A stretch of DNA of 64,000 nucleotides from Treponema sp. UBA4377 (GTDB lineage Bacteria > Spirochaetota > Spirochaetia > Treponematales > Treponemataceae), in contig DGRX01000008.1 of assembly GCA_002391235.1 (NCBI GenBank), positions 25,663 through 89,662 of the forward strand. Direction: 5' to 3'. How positions within the stretch are numbered: the first letter of the stretch is position 1; every line of letters begins with the position of its first letter. Below are positions 47,702 through 55,180 of this stretch, piece by piece. A program made the translations under genes and the position numbers. Under the pieces are notes generated by a model that saw only the letters and a list, made by a program, of their open reading frames with translations, was not told the origin of the DNA and searched no databases.

Positions 47702-48360
47702 CTCTTCTTGGCCGGCTTTTTAACAGCCTTTTTTGCCGCGGGCTTTTTGGCCGCAGTCTTTTTTACGGGCTTTTTAACCGCTTTCTTTGCCGTTGTCTTT
47801 TTGACGGGCTTTTTAACCGCTTTCTTTGTTGTCTTTTTTGCGGCGGTTTTCTTTGCCGGCTTTTTTACGGCCTTCTTTGCGGTTGTTTTTTTAGCCGGTT
47901 TTTTCGCTGCCTTTTTTGCCGCGGGTTTTTTTGCAGTCTTTTTGGCAGCCGTCTTTTTTGCCGCGGGTTTCTTGTCGGCGGGCTTCTTTTCGGCTACAGC
48001 CTTGTCTTCGATTTCAGAGTTTACGTTGGCCTGAACGGAAAGAACGCCGGCCTTGCAAGCCTGCATTGTTGAATAGCCTTCGCCCCAAATCAAGTTGTTT
48101 CCGTTGGAGGCGACCAAGCGGAAGCGGAATTCCTTTTTGCGGTCCTGGTAAACCTGCCATTTGGGGTTGGGGTACTTGGGTCCGTCTTTGATTGTCAAAT
48201 CTTCGATTGGAGACTTGGCCAATTTTTTAAGAGCGTCAATCGCTTTTTTGCAGCTGGGCTTTGACTTGTATTGCTGAGCTGTGGCGATAACCTGTCCATT
48301 GGTGGCTTCTACATTAAAATAAAAACCAGTCTTGGATTTTCTGATAACATATTTTCCCAT
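47695..48360 (-). CDS. YegP-like (DUF1508) protein with a histone-H1-like Lys/Ala tail
   Basis: A 221-residue protein. Two DUF1508/YegP repeats: residues 1-52 (YVIRKSKTGFYFNVEATNGQ, YKSKPSCKKAIDALKK) and about 58-115 (FRFRLVASNGNNLIWGEGYS). The remaining 100 residues are repeats of K-K-P-A-K-K-T-A-A-K type, as in the eukaryotic H1 tail and bacterial H1-like proteins, implying nucleic-acid binding. RBS GGAGATAAAC. The tail DNA (47700-47995) is a string of imperfect tandem coding repeats and may vary in length between strains. Confidence 0.85.
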   Translation of the reverse strand: MGKYVIRKSKTGFYFNVEATNGQVIATAQQYKSKPSCKKAIDALKKLAKSPIEDLTIKDGPKYPNPKWQVYQDRKKEFRFRLVASNGNNLIWGEGYSTMQACKAGVLSVQANVNSEIEDKAVAEKKPADKKPAAKKTAAKKTAKKPAAKKAAKKPAKKTTAKKAVKKPAKKTAAKKTTKKAVKKPVKKTTAKKAVKKPVKKTAAKKPAAKKAVKKPAKKSK

Positions 48361-48431
48361 GTTTATCTCCTTTCTATATATTGTAAGCCCATTTTAAAAA
48401 TAATGCAAACAAATTCTGCAAAAATATGAAA

Positions 48432-48479
48432 AAAAAATGAAAATGCAATTATTAAAATGAAATTGCAATTTCATTTTTT
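48432..48479. repeat. AT-rich 19-bp inverted repeat upstream of the S41 gene
   Basis: 48432-48450 and 48461-48479 pair at 18 of 19 positions around a 10-nt loop (core ATGAAAATGCAATT). It ends 1 nt before the -35 box of the S41 promoter and lies between two divergent genes, so it may be an operator. Confidence 0.6.
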
Positions 48480-48480
48480 A

Positions 48481-48509
48481 TTGACCGCAAGCGCCTTTGC
48501 GGTTATAAT
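48481..48509 (+). promoter_or_regulatory. Promoter of the S41 lipoprotein gene
   Basis: TTGACC (48481-48486), 17 nt, TATAAT (48504-48509); 11 nt of T-rich leader and no Shine-Dalgarno sequence before the ATG at 48521. Confidence 0.8.
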
Positions 48510-48520
48510 TTTTTTTAATT

Positions 48521-50422
48521 ATGGAATTTAATTTTTTAAAGAAAAGCATTTTTGCCTCGCTGGCGCTTTGTTTGGCGTTCGCGCTCTTCTCTTGTACAAA
48601 CGAAGTCGGCGACAATAATGTTGTAGGCTTTGGCTACCAGTTCCCTGAGGCGACAGGAATTTCCAGAGACTTTTATTCACAAGTCTACAACGAAAAAGGC
48701 GAGAAACAATTTACTGTCGTCACATTCAACTTGCAAGGCTGGGAAGACATTCCCTTTATAAGGCTTGAAGACGTTTGCAAGTTCATGGATTTTATTAACG
48801 ACAGAGGCTGGAAATATGATGTTCCGCCAAGCGGAGAATGCATATATTCCTACAAGTATTATCAAAATGACGCTGGAACTGAGTATCCTGTTGAATGGAA
48901 GGACGACACGCTGTACTTTGACGTGAAGAACCAAACGATTTACAGCGATGACTTTACCCGAATGGTCAGCCCCAAGAACACTGTTAATAACGGCATAGGA
49001 AACGTATATGCGGCAAAAGCTGACACCGCGACAAAGAGCTCTCCAAAAATAGACTTTAACAATAATACAATATACGTCAAGACAAAAGAGCGGACGACAA
49101 TCGATTTAAAAGCCTACGGCCTAAAGATGTTTGTCTTTGACACAACAAGATATAATTCCAATTCTTTTAATGGATATGAGAATGATTTGCTTGTTCCCTT
49201 TCAAGTGATTGCCGACACATTCTTAAGATACGCGGTATGCAGCTTTAACGGATTTGACTATTATGTGGGCATAGACGCCACAAGCGACCAATTGGCGACG
49301 ACAAAGGCTTACGATTCAGGCCGCTTCGTCAGTTCCATCCGCAACCAGCTAAAGGCGGAATACAATTATAGAAACCTTTGCCTGCTCTTTGACAAAAATT
49401 ATTGCCTAAAGGAGCGCAGGGGCGCTGTTGGAAAAGACAACATAGGCGCTTTTATCAACGACAGCATTTTTAATGCCGGCTTGGGCTTTGACTTGCTTTC
49501 CACCGACACCGCCACTTACGACACGGCCCTTGCAAAATTCTTAATGGGCTACATTGACGACGGCCATACCGTCTACCACGAGCCGTCAATGTATCAAAGC
49601 TACGCCTCCATCTCGCAGTACCAAAGATTGTCAAGCAGTTTTACCGGTCCTAGAGACAAAGCGCTTGGCGACACCCGTAAAGCAAGAATGGCTGACCGAG
49701 AGGCCCCCGACGGAAAGAAAAAGAAAAGGAAGGGCGTCTTTTATGTAAAGGAAGGAGATGTCGATAAAATGGCGGTCATCGTTTTTGACAACTTTTTGCA
49801 GGGCAACCCCGGCAATTCAACTGATTTGGAAGAGATTGCCGGCGTCAACACTTACTGGTTTTTGACGAAGGCCTTTGAGGACATAGCAGCGCATCCCACT
49901 GTAAAAAATGTCGTTATCGACCTTTCTTGCAACGGCGGCGGAGTCATTCAACAATGCATGCTCGCGCTCTGCTTTTTGCGCGACACAAACGACTTCTTTT
50001 TGGCGGAAAAAAACCACTTGGACAATTCCGTCGCAAAGTTTTATTATAGCATTGATACAGGCAGCGCCACTTCGCTTAAAAAGAACTACAACTTTTATGT
50101 TCTTACAAGCGGATTTTCATTCTCTTGCGGAAACTTTTTTCCGGCCATTTGCCATTACCAATTGGGCGTTCCGATTGTGGGCCAAAAAAGCGGCGGCGGC
50201 GGTGGCGTTGTAAAGCCAACGCAAACTTCCGACGGAGCCTTGTTCCAAACCTCAGCGTCGGCGGAAATGTGCGCGATTGACGCAAACGGAAACTATGTTT
50301 GCATCGACGCAGGCGTTCCGGTTGACCACGAGGTTCCTTACGACAAATTTTATTCAGGAACTTCCATCTACAAAGATTTGTATGACATGTTGAAAGGTTG
50401 GTATCCAACAAATTTCAATTAG
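48521..50422 (+). CDS. S41-family peptidase lipoprotein
   Basis: A 633-residue exported protein. Signal peptide with lipobox LFSC (Cys near residue 25). The N-terminal 400 residues have no recognised domain. The C-terminal part has S41 features: NVVIDLSCNGGGVIQQCMLA, VLTSGFSFSCGNFFPAICHY (nucleophile Ser region) and GQKSGGGGGVVKPTQTSDGA, resembling tail-specific/tricorn proteases. It probably acts in the periplasm on unfolded or tagged proteins. A basic stretch DGKKKKRKG (about 405) lies before the catalytic part. Confidence 0.85.
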   Translation: MEFNFLKKSIFASLALCLAFALFSCTNEVGDNNVVGFGYQFPEATGISRDFYSQVYNEKGEKQFTVVTFNLQGWEDIPFIRLEDVCKFMDFINDRGWKYDVPPSGECIYSYKYYQNDAGTEYPVEWKDDTLYFDVKNQTIYSDDFTRMVSPKNTVNNGIGNVYAAKADTATKSSPKIDFNNNTIYVKTKERTTIDLKAYGLKMFVFDTTRYNSNSFNGYENDLLVPFQVIADTFLRYAVCSFNGFDYYVGIDATSDQLATTKAYDSGRFVSSIRNQLKAEYNYRNLCLLFDKNYCLKERRGAVGKDNIGAFINDSIFNAGLGFDLLSTDTATYDTALAKFLMGYIDDGHTVYHEPSMYQSYASISQYQRLSSSFTGPRDKALGDTRKARMADREAPDGKKKKRKGVFYVKEGDVDKMAVIVFDNFLQGNPGNSTDLEEIAGVNTYWFLTKAFEDIAAHPTVKNVVIDLSCNGGGVIQQCMLALCFLRDTNDFFLAEKNHLDNSVAKFYYSIDTGSATSLKKNYNFYVLTSGFSFSCGNFFPAICHYQLGVPIVGQKSGGGGGVVKPTQTSDGALFQTSASAEMCAIDANGNYVCIDAGVPVDHEVPYDKFYSGTSIYKDLYDMLKGWYPTNFN

Positions 50423-51338
50423 CCAAACTCCTAAACCAATCGCATTGCTCGTCTATGCTCTTCTTCCCTTCTTTGGAACGGAGGTTGAGCATAAAGACAT
50501 GATGCAGCTTTTCTTTGGAACTAGAATAGCGCTTGTAGCGGAAGTCGGCGCCGGCCTCGCAAAGGCGGCTTGCCATAAAGGCCGCGCTTTTTCTTAAAAA
50601 GTCAAACTCGGCCGTCACCACAAATGACGGCGGAAAATCTTTTGTCAGATGCTGGGCGGGCGAGGCGATTTCTTTTTCAAGCTCGGTTCCGCCGTAGGGC
50701 ATAAGGGCTTGCAAGAGCGCCGCGCTTTGCTCATGCTCGCCGCCCGTTCCGTTTTGCAAAAAGTTATTCCAGTCAAACATTCCGCAGTTTAGGTAAAGGC
50801 CCTTTAGCGAAAGGCGCGCGGGCGTTTTCACTTGCGGAATTTTTTGAGAGAAATTTTTGTTGGACATAAGCGCGGCGTAAAGGGCCAGGTAGTTGGCGCC
50901 CGCGCTGTCGCCGGTTGCGAAAATGTTTTTTATGTCCAAATTATAGGCGGCGGCGTTTTTTAGGAGCCACTTAAAGACATTGTTTGCGTCTATGAGCGCG
51001 GAAGGATACTTGTGTTCGGGAGCAAGGCGGTAAGTGTAGTTTACAACCGCAAAGCCTCGGCGCGAAAGCTCCATGCAGTAAAAGCGGTACAATTCCTTGT
51101 CGCCGTAAATCCAGCCGCCGCCGTGGACGCTTACGATTACGGGTGTCGGCTTTTTTGAAGCGCGGACAGGCTTGTAAAGGTCAAGAAGGCATTCGTCCGC
51201 GTCCTTGGAGTAGCGGATGTCGTAAAAGCATTTTAGGCCTTGGGGGACTTTAAGGCCCTTGTCGCGCTTTTTGTCGTAGGCCGCCATTCCCAAGCGCTGT
51301 TCGTTTACGATTTTTAAAACGTCTTCTTCCAAAAGCAT
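50415..51338 (-). CDS. Alpha/beta-hydrolase (HSL-type esterase/lipase)
   Basis: A 307-residue cytoplasmic esterase. Oxyanion-hole HGGGWIYGDKE (about 70-80), nucleophile GDSAGANYLALYAA (Ser near 145), acid in VVTAEFDFLRKS and His in KEKLHHVFML give the complete triad of the hormone-sensitive-lipase family. RBS AGGAGG. Its 3' end overlaps the convergent S41 gene by 8 nt. The natural ester is unknown. Confidence 0.92.
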   Translation of the reverse strand: MLLEEDVLKIVNEQRLGMAAYDKKRDKGLKVPQGLKCFYDIRYSKDADECLLDLYKPVRASKKPTPVIVSVHGGGWIYGDKELYRFYCMELSRRGFAVVNYTYRLAPEHKYPSALIDANNVFKWLLKNAAAYNLDIKNIFATGDSAGANYLALYAALMSNKNFSQKIPQVKTPARLSLKGLYLNCGMFDWNNFLQNGTGGEHEQSAALLQALMPYGGTELEKEIASPAQHLTKDFPPSFVVTAEFDFLRKSAAFMASRLCEAGADFRYKRYSSSKEKLHHVFMLNLRSKEGKKSIDEQCDWFRSLAN

Positions 51339-51364
51339 TGTGTCCTCCTAAAAACCGCGGGGTT

Positions 51365-52276
51365 TTATTTACGTTTGGCCTCGTTCCAAAACTCGTCCAT
51401 CTTGTCCAAATTTTCTTGAACCATCTCTACGCCGTTTTTGGCGCACTGCTCTTCAACATAAGAAAAGCGCTTGTAGAATTTTTTGTTGGCCGCGTTCATC
51501 GCAAGCTCCGGGTCAACGCCAAGCTTTCGGGCGTAGTTGACGGCGGCAAAAAAGAGGTCGCCGACTTCTTCCTCCAAGTGGGCGCGGTTTTCTTCTGAGC
51601 CGTTTTGCCGCGCCTGTTCGGCGGCTTCGTCAACTTCTTTTAGCTCTTCCAAAATTTTGGCGCGCGTTGGCTCAAGGCTTGGCCAGTCAAAGCCTTTTTT
51701 TGCCGCCTTTTTTTGCATTTTGTACGCGCGCAAAAGGGGAGGAAAGCCTTGCGGAACTTCGTCAAGAATCGATTTTTGTTCGCGGCCTTCGACCTTTTCC
51801 TTTATCTTGTCCCATTGCGCCAAAACTTCCTGGCTGTTGTTCACCGGCTTGTCGGCCACGGCTTTTCCTTCGCTTTGCTCAAAGACGTGCGGGTGTCTGC
51901 GGATCAGTTTTTCGACAAGCTCGTCAAGTTCCTCCTGCAAAGTCCAGCCGCCTTCCCCCCGTTCCGCCATCTGCGAATACATGTAGGAAATCATCGTCGC
52001 GTTTAAAAAGACGTCGCCCAATTCTTCCTTTGCGTGAGGAGCGTCGTTGGAACTTATCGCGTCGACGGCCTCAAAGACTTCTTCCACCAAGTCGCGCCGC
52101 ATAGTCTGCGGAGTCTGCTCGCGGTCCCAAGGGCAGCCGCCGGGCGCGCGCAAAATGCGAATCAATTCATACAAGCGGCAAAAGGCCGCCGCCGTCTTTG
52201 CGGAATCCTCGTCCGCGGCGCTTGCGTTTGTTCCTCGCCGGGAAAGGACGGAATTTTTGTCGAATGTTTTTTCCAT
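51365..52276 (-). CDS. mazG: Nucleoside triphosphate pyrophosphohydrolase MazG
   Basis: A 303-residue two-domain house-cleaning enzyme. Domain 1: ILRAPGGCPWDREQTPQTMR, DLVEEVFEAVDAI and KEELGDVFLNATM (EExxE...ExxD metal site). Domain 2: EELKEVDEAAEQA and LEEEVGDLFFAAVNYARKLG. The N-terminal 28 residues (RRGTNASAADEDSAKTAAAF) precede the usual start. The ATG lies 7 nt after TAGACT (52284-52289, preceded by GCGC) and has no Shine-Dalgarno sequence. The downstream esterase gene has its own RBS 26 nt after the stop. Confidence 0.94.
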   Translation of the reverse strand: MEKTFDKNSVLSRRGTNASAADEDSAKTAAAFCRLYELIRILRAPGGCPWDREQTPQTMRRDLVEEVFEAVDAISSNDAPHAKEELGDVFLNATMISYMYSQMAERGEGGWTLQEELDELVEKLIRRHPHVFEQSEGKAVADKPVNNSQEVLAQWDKIKEKVEGREQKSILDEVPQGFPPLLRAYKMQKKAAKKGFDWPSLEPTRAKILEELKEVDEAAEQARQNGSEENRAHLEEEVGDLFFAAVNYARKLGVDPELAMNAANKKFYKRFSYVEEQCAKNGVEMVQENLDKMDEFWNEAKRK

Positions 52277-52344
52277 AAGTTGAAGTCTAGCGCAAAAGCG
52301 AATTTTATGATATACTGTTCAGCATAAATAAAAACGGAGCGGCT

Positions 52345-52713
52345 ATGTACGAATCTGGCGAAGATTATTTGGAAGCGATTTTAATTCTCAAAAACAAAAA
52401 CGACGGCGACGTCCTTTCGGTTGACATTGCTAACCATTTGGGTTTTTCTAAGCCCAGCGTCAGCCGCGCGATGGGAATTTTGGAGCGCGAGGGCTACATA
52501 GAATTCGGCATTCACAATCGAATCGAGCTTACAAAAAAGGGGCTTGAAAAAGCCAGCGACATCTACGGCCGCCACCAGCTTTTGACAAAGTTCCTGGTGA
52601 TGATAACCGGCGTTCCCGAAGACCAGGCCGAAGAAAACGCCTGCCGCGTGGAGCACGACATTGACGCGGACGTCGTTGAAGGCATCCGCAAATGGGTCGA
52701 AAAAAATTCCTAG
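52345..52713 (+). CDS. DtxR/MntR-family metal-dependent regulator
   Basis: A 122-residue protein. SGEDYLEAILILKNKNDGDV and IANHLGFSKPSVSRAMGILE form the N-terminal winged helix, followed by the metal-binding/dimerisation region (ELTKKGLEKASDIYGRHQLL, EENACRVEHDIDADVVEGI, with His/Glu/Cys ligands). No SH3-like third domain, as in MntR. RBS GGAGCGG. No uptake genes are adjacent; the palindrome upstream of the HMA gene (36799) is a candidate target. Confidence 0.92.
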   Translation: MYESGEDYLEAILILKNKNDGDVLSVDIANHLGFSKPSVSRAMGILEREGYIEFGIHNRIELTKKGLEKASDIYGRHQLLTKFLVMITGVPEDQAEENACRVEHDIDADVVEGIRKWVEKNS

Positions 52714-52719
52714 ACGCTA

Positions 52720-52748
52720 TTGACACAATTTTAAATTTTTGCTAACAT
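52720..52748 (+). promoter_or_regulatory. Promoter of the tRNA-Asp gene
   Basis: TTGACA (52720-52725), 17 nt, TAACAT (52743-52748), 12 nt before the mature tRNA 5' end. Confidence 0.75.
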
Positions 52749-52760
52749 AGAACAACTTAC

Positions 52761-52834
52761 GGGGGCGTAGCGAAGCTGGTTATCGCGCTGGCCTGTCACG
52801 CCGGAGATCGAGGGTTCGAGCCCCTTCGCTCCCG
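52761..52834 (+). tRNA. tRNA-Asp (GTC)
   Basis: Acceptor GGGGGCG/CGCTCCC with discriminator G, D-stem GCGA/TCGC, anticodon stem CTGGC/GCCGG with loop CTGTCAC (anticodon GTC) and T-arm with GTTCGAG. The 3' CCA is not encoded. The next tRNA has a separate terminator between them. Confidence 0.93.
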
Positions 52835-52839
52835 TCTAA

Positions 52840-52866
52840 CCCATTCTCCGGAATGGGTATTTTTTT
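52840..52866 (+). terminator. Terminator of tRNA-Asp
   Basis: CCCATTC-TCCG-GAATGGG followed by TATTTTTTT. Confidence 0.85.
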
Positions 52867-52887
52867 CAGTTCCGCTTTTTGCGGAAT

Positions 52888-52960
52888 CGGGCAATAGCGC
52901 AGCTGGTAGCGCGCTACGTTCGGGACGTAGAGGCCCCCGGTTCAAATCCGGGTTGCCCGA
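52888..52960 (+). tRNA. tRNA-Pro (CGG)
   Basis: Acceptor CGGGCAA/TTGCCCG with discriminator A, anticodon stem CTACG/CGTAG, loop TTCGGGA (anticodon CGG, G37 as usual for Pro), T-arm GGTTCAAATCC. CCA is not encoded. TTCCGC-TTTTT-GCGGAA lies just upstream. Confidence 0.92.
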
Positions 52961-52963
52961 TAT

Positions 52964-52999
52964 AACGCTTCTGTCTTTTGACGGAGGCGTTTTTTTTTG
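52964..52999 (+). terminator. Terminator of tRNA-Pro
   Basis: AACGCTTCTGTC pairs over 12 bp (two G-T pairs) with GACGGAGGCGTT around TTTT, followed by a run of T. Confidence 0.85.
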
Positions 53000-53009
53000 T
53001 TTGCGGAAG

Positions 53010-53143
53010 GCGGCCTTGCAAGCAAGTCTGCCGCCGCAAAAGGAACGAGTCAAGGCCTTGATTGCCCGCGCTCGCAAGAGCGCAGTTGAATAAATTTCAA
53101 CTAGCAAAACGGCGCGTAGCGAAGCGCGCCTTGACTCGTTCCT
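53010..53143. repeat. Nested palindromic intergenic element
   Basis: Outer stem AGGAACGAGTCAAGGC (53041-53056) / GCCTTGACTCGTTCCT (53128-53143), perfect over 16 bp. Inside are GCGCTC-GCAA-GAGCGC (53068-53083), AGTTGAA..TTCAACT (53084-53102) and GGCGCG..CGCGCC (53111-53130). A preceding GGCGGC..GCCGCC hairpin spans 53010-53035. The right arm reaches the stop codon of the DUF456 gene. Confidence 0.75.
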
Positions 53144-53630
53144 AAAAAAGGCTCCACGCAAAAATCCAGATGAAGCAAATCACGCAAATCGCCTTTAGGC
53201 CCGTTCCCAAAAGAAAGCCCTTAAAGGCGCCGAGCGCGGCCTTTAGCGCCCTTTTTTTGTCGGAGGAATCGTGAATCATTTCGCCGGCAAAGGCTCCCAA
53301 AAAGGGGCCGACAAGAATAAAAAGCGGGCCAAGAAAGAGCGACACGACAAGGCCTATGTTGCAGCCCCAACTGGCCGCCTCGCTTCCGCCGGATTTTTTT
53401 GTGATGATTGACGGAAAAATGTAATCGATGGCGGTCACAATCGCGGCCGCGATTCCGGTCGCGACCAAAATCCAAAGTTCAATGCGGGCATAGGCGCAAA
53501 AGCTCGCGGCCACAAGGCCCGCCCACGCAAGCGGCGGCCCTGGCAAAACAGGAATGAAAGCGCCGGCAAGGCCCGCCAAAAGCAAAAGGCCTCCGAGTAT
53601 CGCGAAAAAAATCGTTGGGTCAAAATTCAT
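53142..53630 (-). CDS. DUF456 integral membrane protein
   Basis: A 162-residue polytopic membrane protein. FFAILGGLLLLAGLAGAFIP and VLPGPPLAWAGLVAA are the DUF456 signature, followed by IVTAIDYIFPSIITKKSGGS and GPLFILVGPFLGAFAGEMIH, a glycine-zipper-like helix. The family has no known function. Start at 53630. Divergent from the MATE transporter. Confidence 0.9.
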   Translation of the reverse strand: MNFDPTIFFAILGGLLLLAGLAGAFIPVLPGPPLAWAGLVAASFCAYARIELWILVATGIAAAIVTAIDYIFPSIITKKSGGSEAASWGCNIGLVVSLFLGPLFILVGPFLGAFAGEMIHDSSDKKRALKAALGAFKGFLLGTGLKAICVICFIWIFAWSLF

Positions 53631-53698
53631 TTGCCCTTATTTTACGGCGCGTTTTTGTTTTTGTCAAATCAGGCATATGGCATGTCAAGAAACGCGCC

Positions 53699-53727
53699 TT
53701 GACAAAAAATGCCCGCTCTTTTATGCT
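53699..53727 (+). promoter_or_regulatory. Promoter of the MATE gene
   Basis: TTGACA (53699-53704), 17 nt, TATGCT (53722-53727), 10 nt to the ATG at 53738; no Shine-Dalgarno sequence. Confidence 0.65.
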
Positions 53728-53737
53728 TGCTTCTGCT

Positions 53738-55108
53738 ATGGAAAGAACTATTGACGAACAGAGCGAGCGCCGCACTTTTTATAAATCCCTTTTTACGATT
53801 GTCGCTCCGATAGCGCTGCAAAACCTTTTGAGCGCGGCCGTAGGTTCGGCGGACGTAGTCATGTTGGGCTACGTGGGCCAAACCGCCATCGCGGCCTCGT
53901 CCTTGGCCAACTACGTTCAAATGGTGATGTTCCTTTTTTACATCGGCCTTTCGTCTGGCGTCGTAATGATGGCCGCGCAGTATTGGGGAAAGGGCGACTC
54001 CCATTCAATAGAAACTATTTTTGGAATCGGAACAAAACTTTCGGCCTTGGTCGGAACAATATTCGGACTTGCCGCGATTTTGGCGCCGCGCTTTTTGATG
54101 AAGATTTTCACCAACGACGAGGCCTTGATTTTCGCGGGCGCCGAATACCTTCACATCGTCGGCGTGTCTTACTTTTTGCTTTCGTTTTCGCAAATAATTC
54201 AGGCCACGCTAAAGAGCATTGAACGGACAAAAATAGTGACGGTAATCACGACCGCCGCGCTTTTATTGAACATTTGCCTTAACGCGGTTTTCATCTTTGG
54301 CTTGTTCGGCGCCCCCAAAATGGGAATCCGCGGCGTGGCCCTTGCAACGACAATCGCCCGCGTCGTGGAGCTTGCCTTAAGCGTTTTTGTGATTTACCGT
54401 TCCAAGGAAATTAAAGTTAGGCCGGAATGCCTTTTTAGGCGCAACGCGCTTTTGTTGCGCGACTTTGTAAAGTATTCGCTCCCCGCGATTGGAAACGAAG
54501 TTGTTTGGGGAGCGGGCTTTGCAAGCTACGCCGTCATTATGGGCCACCTTGGCTCGGACTTGGTCGCGGCGAATTCCTTGGTAAACGTTTTGCGAAACTT
54601 GGCCACAATCGTTTGCTTCGGAATGGCTTACGGCGGAGCGATCTTGGTCGGAAAAGAAATCGGAGCGGGCCAAAACGAAAAGGCCAAGCGCAGCGCGAGC
54701 CGCCTTGTAAAGAGCACGATTTTTGCCGGCATAATCGGAGCGGCGGCTCTTATAGCCAGCCAGCCCCTTTTGTTCAGAATGGCTAAACTTACCGAAGAGG
54801 CGACAAAAATGCTTTCGCCGCTTTTGTACATAAACGCGCTTTCGATTGTCGGCGCAACGATTAACACTGTCTTGATTTGCGGCGTCTTTAGGTCGGGCGG
54901 CGACGCCAAGTTTGGCTTTGTGCTGGACACAATCGCGATGTGGGCGGTTTCCGTTCCGCTTGGAATGGTCGCCGCCTTTGTCTTGCATTTGCCGCCGCTT
55001 GTCGTCTACTTGATTTTGTACTTGGACGAATTTGAAAAAATGCCTGTGAACATTTTTCATTACAAGAGCGGCAAATGGCTCAAGAACATCACTCGTGAAT
55101 TTGATTAG
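53738..55108 (+). CDS. MATE-family efflux transporter
   Basis: A 456-residue inner-membrane drug/cation antiporter. Twelve hydrophobic segments with family motifs: IALQNLLSAAVGSADVVMLG (TM1), a pseudo-repeat beginning FVKYSLPAIGNEVVWGAGFA (TM7), and VCGVFRSGGDAKFGF in the C-terminal half. The start at 53738 (MERTIDEQ) is set by the promoter just upstream; a longer frame would start inside the divergent DUF456 gene. Confidence 0.92.
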   Translation: MERTIDEQSERRTFYKSLFTIVAPIALQNLLSAAVGSADVVMLGYVGQTAIAASSLANYVQMVMFLFYIGLSSGVVMMAAQYWGKGDSHSIETIFGIGTKLSALVGTIFGLAAILAPRFLMKIFTNDEALIFAGAEYLHIVGVSYFLLSFSQIIQATLKSIERTKIVTVITTAALLLNICLNAVFIFGLFGAPKMGIRGVALATTIARVVELALSVFVIYRSKEIKVRPECLFRRNALLLRDFVKYSLPAIGNEVVWGAGFASYAVIMGHLGSDLVAANSLVNVLRNLATIVCFGMAYGGAILVGKEIGAGQNEKAKRSASRLVKSTIFAGIIGAAALIASQPLLFRMAKLTEEATKMLSPLLYINALSIVGATINTVLICGVFRSGGDAKFGFVLDTIAMWAVSVPLGMVAAFVLHLPPLVVYLILYLDEFEKMPVNIFHYKSGKWLKNITREFD

Positions 55109-55177
55109 GAATGCCGCCGCGCTTGCGCGAAATCAACTCGAAATAACGGTTGATGTTTTGCAAGCGACGGCACGAGT
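55091..55177. repeat. Nested palindrome between convergent genes
   Basis: ACTCGTG (55091-55097) / CACGAGT (55171-55177), GCTTGC (55121-55126) / GCAAGC (55160-55165) and ATCAAC (55131-55136) / GTTGAT (55149-55154). The outer left arm lies in the last codons of the MATE gene. No T-run. Confidence 0.55.
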
Positions 55178-55180
55178 TGC

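Noticed and set aside
47700..47995. Regular short repeats resembling a CRISPR array
   Set aside because: The repeats are imperfect Lys/Ala/Pro codons of an open gene, without uniform spacers; no cas genes are near. I saw no CRISPR array in the window.
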